A stretch of DNA of 64,000 bases from Acidovorax sp. Leaf191. GTDB taxonomy: Bacteria; Pseudomonadota; Gammaproteobacteria; Burkholderiales; Burkholderiaceae_C. The stretch covers positions 20,829 through 84,828 of the forward strand of contig NZ_LMPT01000007.1 of the NCBI RefSeq assembly GCF_001424425.1, in the 5' to 3' direction. Position numbers and translations under genes: made by a program. Positions 63,467 to 64,000 of the stretch are shown one piece after another (positions within the stretch are counted from its first letter, which is position 1; the number at the start of each line of letters is the position of its first letter). The notes beneath the pieces are model-generated. The model was not told where the DNA came from, made no database searches, and saw only the letters and a list, made by a program, of their open reading frames with translations.

Positions 63467-64000
63467 TTACTGCGGGCCGAGCTTGTCGATGAGCGCCTTG
63501 AGCTCTTCCATCTCGCTGGGCTTCAAGTCCGTCAGCGGTGCGCGCACCGGGCCGCCGTCGTGGCCCACGATCTTGGCGCCCGCCTTGATGATGGAGACGC
63601 CATAGCCTTCCACACGGTTGCGGATGGCCAGGTAGGGCATGAAGAACTCCTTGAGCAGCTTGTGCTGCGTGGCGGTGTCGTCCGCTGCCACCGCCTTGTA
63701 GAACTCCATCGCCGTCTTGGGGATGAAGTTGAAGACGGCGGACGAATACACCGGCGTGCCCAGCGCCTTGTAGGCAGCCGCATAGACCTCGGCCGTGGGC
63801 AGCCCGCCCAGGTAGGAGAAGCGGTCGCCCATCTTCATGAAGATCGAAGACATGGTCTCGATGTTGCCCACGCCGTCCTTGAAGCCGATCAGGTTGGGGC
63901 AGCGGTCGGCCAGGATGGCCAGGGAGTTGGCCGTGAGCTTGGTGCGGTCGCGGTTGTAGACGATGACGCCGAACTTCACGCTGTTGCACACCTGGGCCAC
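63467..64000 (-). CDS. kdgD: 5-dehydro-4-deoxyglucarate dehydratase, C-terminal part; 5' end outside window
   Basis: Part of the glucarate/galactarate degradation pathway: 5-dehydro-4-deoxyglucarate to 2,5-dioxopentanoate. The visible 177 residues belong to the dihydrodipicolinate-synthase superfamily: [11 protein letters not shown] and [14 protein letters not shown], where the Lys is the Schiff-base residue, and the C-terminal [29 protein letters not shown], which is specific to KdgD. The N-terminus lies beyond the right edge. Start codon not in the window. Confidence 0.9.
   Translation of the reverse strand: MAQVCNSVKFGVIVYNRDRTKLTANSLAILADRCPNLIGFKDGVGNIETMSSIFMKMGDRFSYLGGLPTAEVYAAAYKALGTPVYSSAVFNFIPKTAMEFYKAVAADDTATQHKLLKEFFMPYLAIRNRVEGYGVSIIKAGAKIVGHDGGPVRAPLTDLKPSEMEELKALIDKLGPQ

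Overview
The window looks like chromosome from a GC-rich betaproteobacterium of the Burkholderiales, most likely family Comamonadaceae (Acidovorax-like). This is inferred from protein resemblance, gene order (pepA-holC, lpxK-trm112-kdsB-adk, exbBD back to back with xseA) and two families of short dispersed repeats. I could not run a search. I see no rRNA, tRNA or CRISPR array. Most of the sequence is dense, GC-rich, ordinary chromosome, interrupted by three stretches that read as foreign or recently rearranged.

1-8200: end of pepA with a lysine/alanine-rich tail, holC, a branched-chain amino acid binding protein, a 2-hydroxyacid dehydrogenase, lexA with two LexA boxes, a divergent L-asparaginase, and a secreted/membrane protein pair. 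8400-16600: housekeeping block on the minus strand (adk, kdsB, trm112, lpxK, exbD, exbB), then xseA and sodB, a DUF192 protein and a small secreted Ala/Lys-rich protein. 16791-19680: icd. The last 21 bp of icd are repeated 1.55 kb downstream, next to what looks like the original icd terminator. A secreted SGNH-hydrolase-like gene lies between the repeats, so this reads as a small element integrated in the 3' end of icd. 19924-25823: a co-oriented signalling cluster with a three-PAS histidine kinase, a single-domain receiver, and a REC-GAF-PAS-PAS-GAF-GGDEF(degenerate)-EAL protein.

25854-34430: one long minus-strand unit holding a DUF2946-like protein, a TonB-dependent receptor, an oligopeptide/nickel-type ABC importer and a class I glutamine amidotransferase. 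It is probably a metal-chelate uptake system. 34794-37370: a lone gene of clearly lower GC encoding a TIR - STAND-type P-loop NTPase - TPR protein. It is the strongest candidate here for a poorly described system and is probably anti-phage defence. 37567-43483: valine/isobutyrate catabolism (mmsB, acyl-CoA dehydrogenase, mmsA) with small unrelated genes in between and a divergent LysR regulator. 44616-47005: Nudix, hotdog, PH-domain, EF-hand and DUF3309 proteins. 47373-52694: MarR-regulated tripartite EmrAB-type efflux operon with a perfect palindromic operator candidate. 52912-53918: ParD-like/zeta-type toxin-antitoxin pair with a perfect palindrome before the antitoxin. 54034-59079: NTF2-like protein, LysR regulator, M20 peptidase, and a PAP2 phosphatase fused to an autotransporter-type beta repeat.

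59080-61800: AT-rich islet carrying a NEP1-like (necrosis-inducing) secreted protein, a DUF6402-like protein and a small membrane protein. 61844-64000: hydroxypyruvate-reductase-like enzyme, a DUF4440-type lipoprotein, and the C-terminal part of 5-dehydro-4-deoxyglucarate dehydratase. The NEP1-like protein and the glucarate pathway enzyme would fit a plant-associated or soil lifestyle, but that is inference.
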